From: Nymphaea colorata
Lineage: Eukaryota > Streptophyta > Magnoliopsida > Nymphaeales > Nymphaeaceae
Direction: 5' to 3'
Assembly: GCF_008831285.2 (NCBI RefSeq)
Contig: NC_045148.1
Span: 20,825,002 to 20,889,001, forward strand
Length of the DNA stretch: 64,000 bases
A program made the position numbers and the translations under genes. This document shows, in pieces, positions 63,854 through 64,000 of the stretch (positions are counted from its first letter, which is position 1; the number at the start of each line of letters is the position of its first letter). Below the pieces are notes generated by a model. The model saw nothing but the letters and a program-made list of their open reading frames with translations. It did not search any database and was not told the origin of the DNA.

Positions 63854-64000
63854 AGACATTTGTATATCTGTTTATTTATTAGCTGCATAGCCATTTTGGA
63901 AAATATGTACGGTTCAAAAGCAGATGATAAAGAATGTCACTTTTACATTTTGTATGAAGCATGAAGATATATGAAATGTGCATGTTGCCACGAAAAAAAT

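Noticed and set aside
1-64000. CRISPR arrays, bacterial operons, prophage or integron structures
   Set aside because: No regular repeat-spacer array and no prokaryotic gene layout were seen. All tandem repeats lack unique spacers of constant length.

Overview
This is nuclear DNA from a flowering plant. Every recognisable protein belongs to a land-plant family, genes are split by AT-rich introns with GT-AG (and two GC-AG) borders, and the spaces hold plant-type SINEs, Tourist-like MITEs, a decayed L1-type LINE and many GA/TA microsatellites. I cannot place the species. There is no operon structure, CRISPR array or prokaryotic mobile element.

Layout. Minus strand: a JmjC oxygenase of the JMJ20/JMJD4 type (1550-7807), a P-class PPR protein (9278-13052) and the AP-1 adaptor medium subunit AP1M2/HAP13 (16562-22472). 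Plus strand, divergent from AP1M2: a WDR82/Swd2-type WD40 protein (APRF1/S2Lb type, 23472-29605). A repeat-rich interval follows, then a LOB-type LBD transcription factor on minus (36037-36799). A second repeat-rich desert holds a LINE remnant, MITEs and a minisatellite. Next come a class III peroxidase on plus (47299-49630) and a PHS1 (poor homologous synapsis 1) homologue on minus (49943-55141). The window ends inside a plastid-type anthranilate phosphoribosyltransferase-like gene on plus (58648 to beyond the edge).

For the seven complete multi-exon genes, exon borders were placed by hand. All exon phases close and each model ends at one stop codon: JMJ20-like 486 aa, PPR 486 aa, AP1M2 428 aa, WDR82-like 333 aa, LOB-like 198 aa, peroxidase 326 aa, PHS1 303 aa. 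The eighth is incomplete, with 416 codons visible.

The genes do not form one pathway: they cover chromatin and translation modification, organelle RNA, vesicle traffic, H3K4 methylation, organ-boundary transcription, the cell wall and meiosis. The most informative larger pattern is gene order. From memory, Arabidopsis neighbours JMJ20 and LOB, the PPR gene and HAP13, and PHS1 and AP1M1 are all represented here within 55 kb, which suggests an old syntenic block. I found no convincing new biological system. The best leads are two GC-AG introns, an antisense ORF with three 25-residue repeats, a SINE with a 15-bp target duplication, and a dispersed repeat tied to long TA microsatellites.
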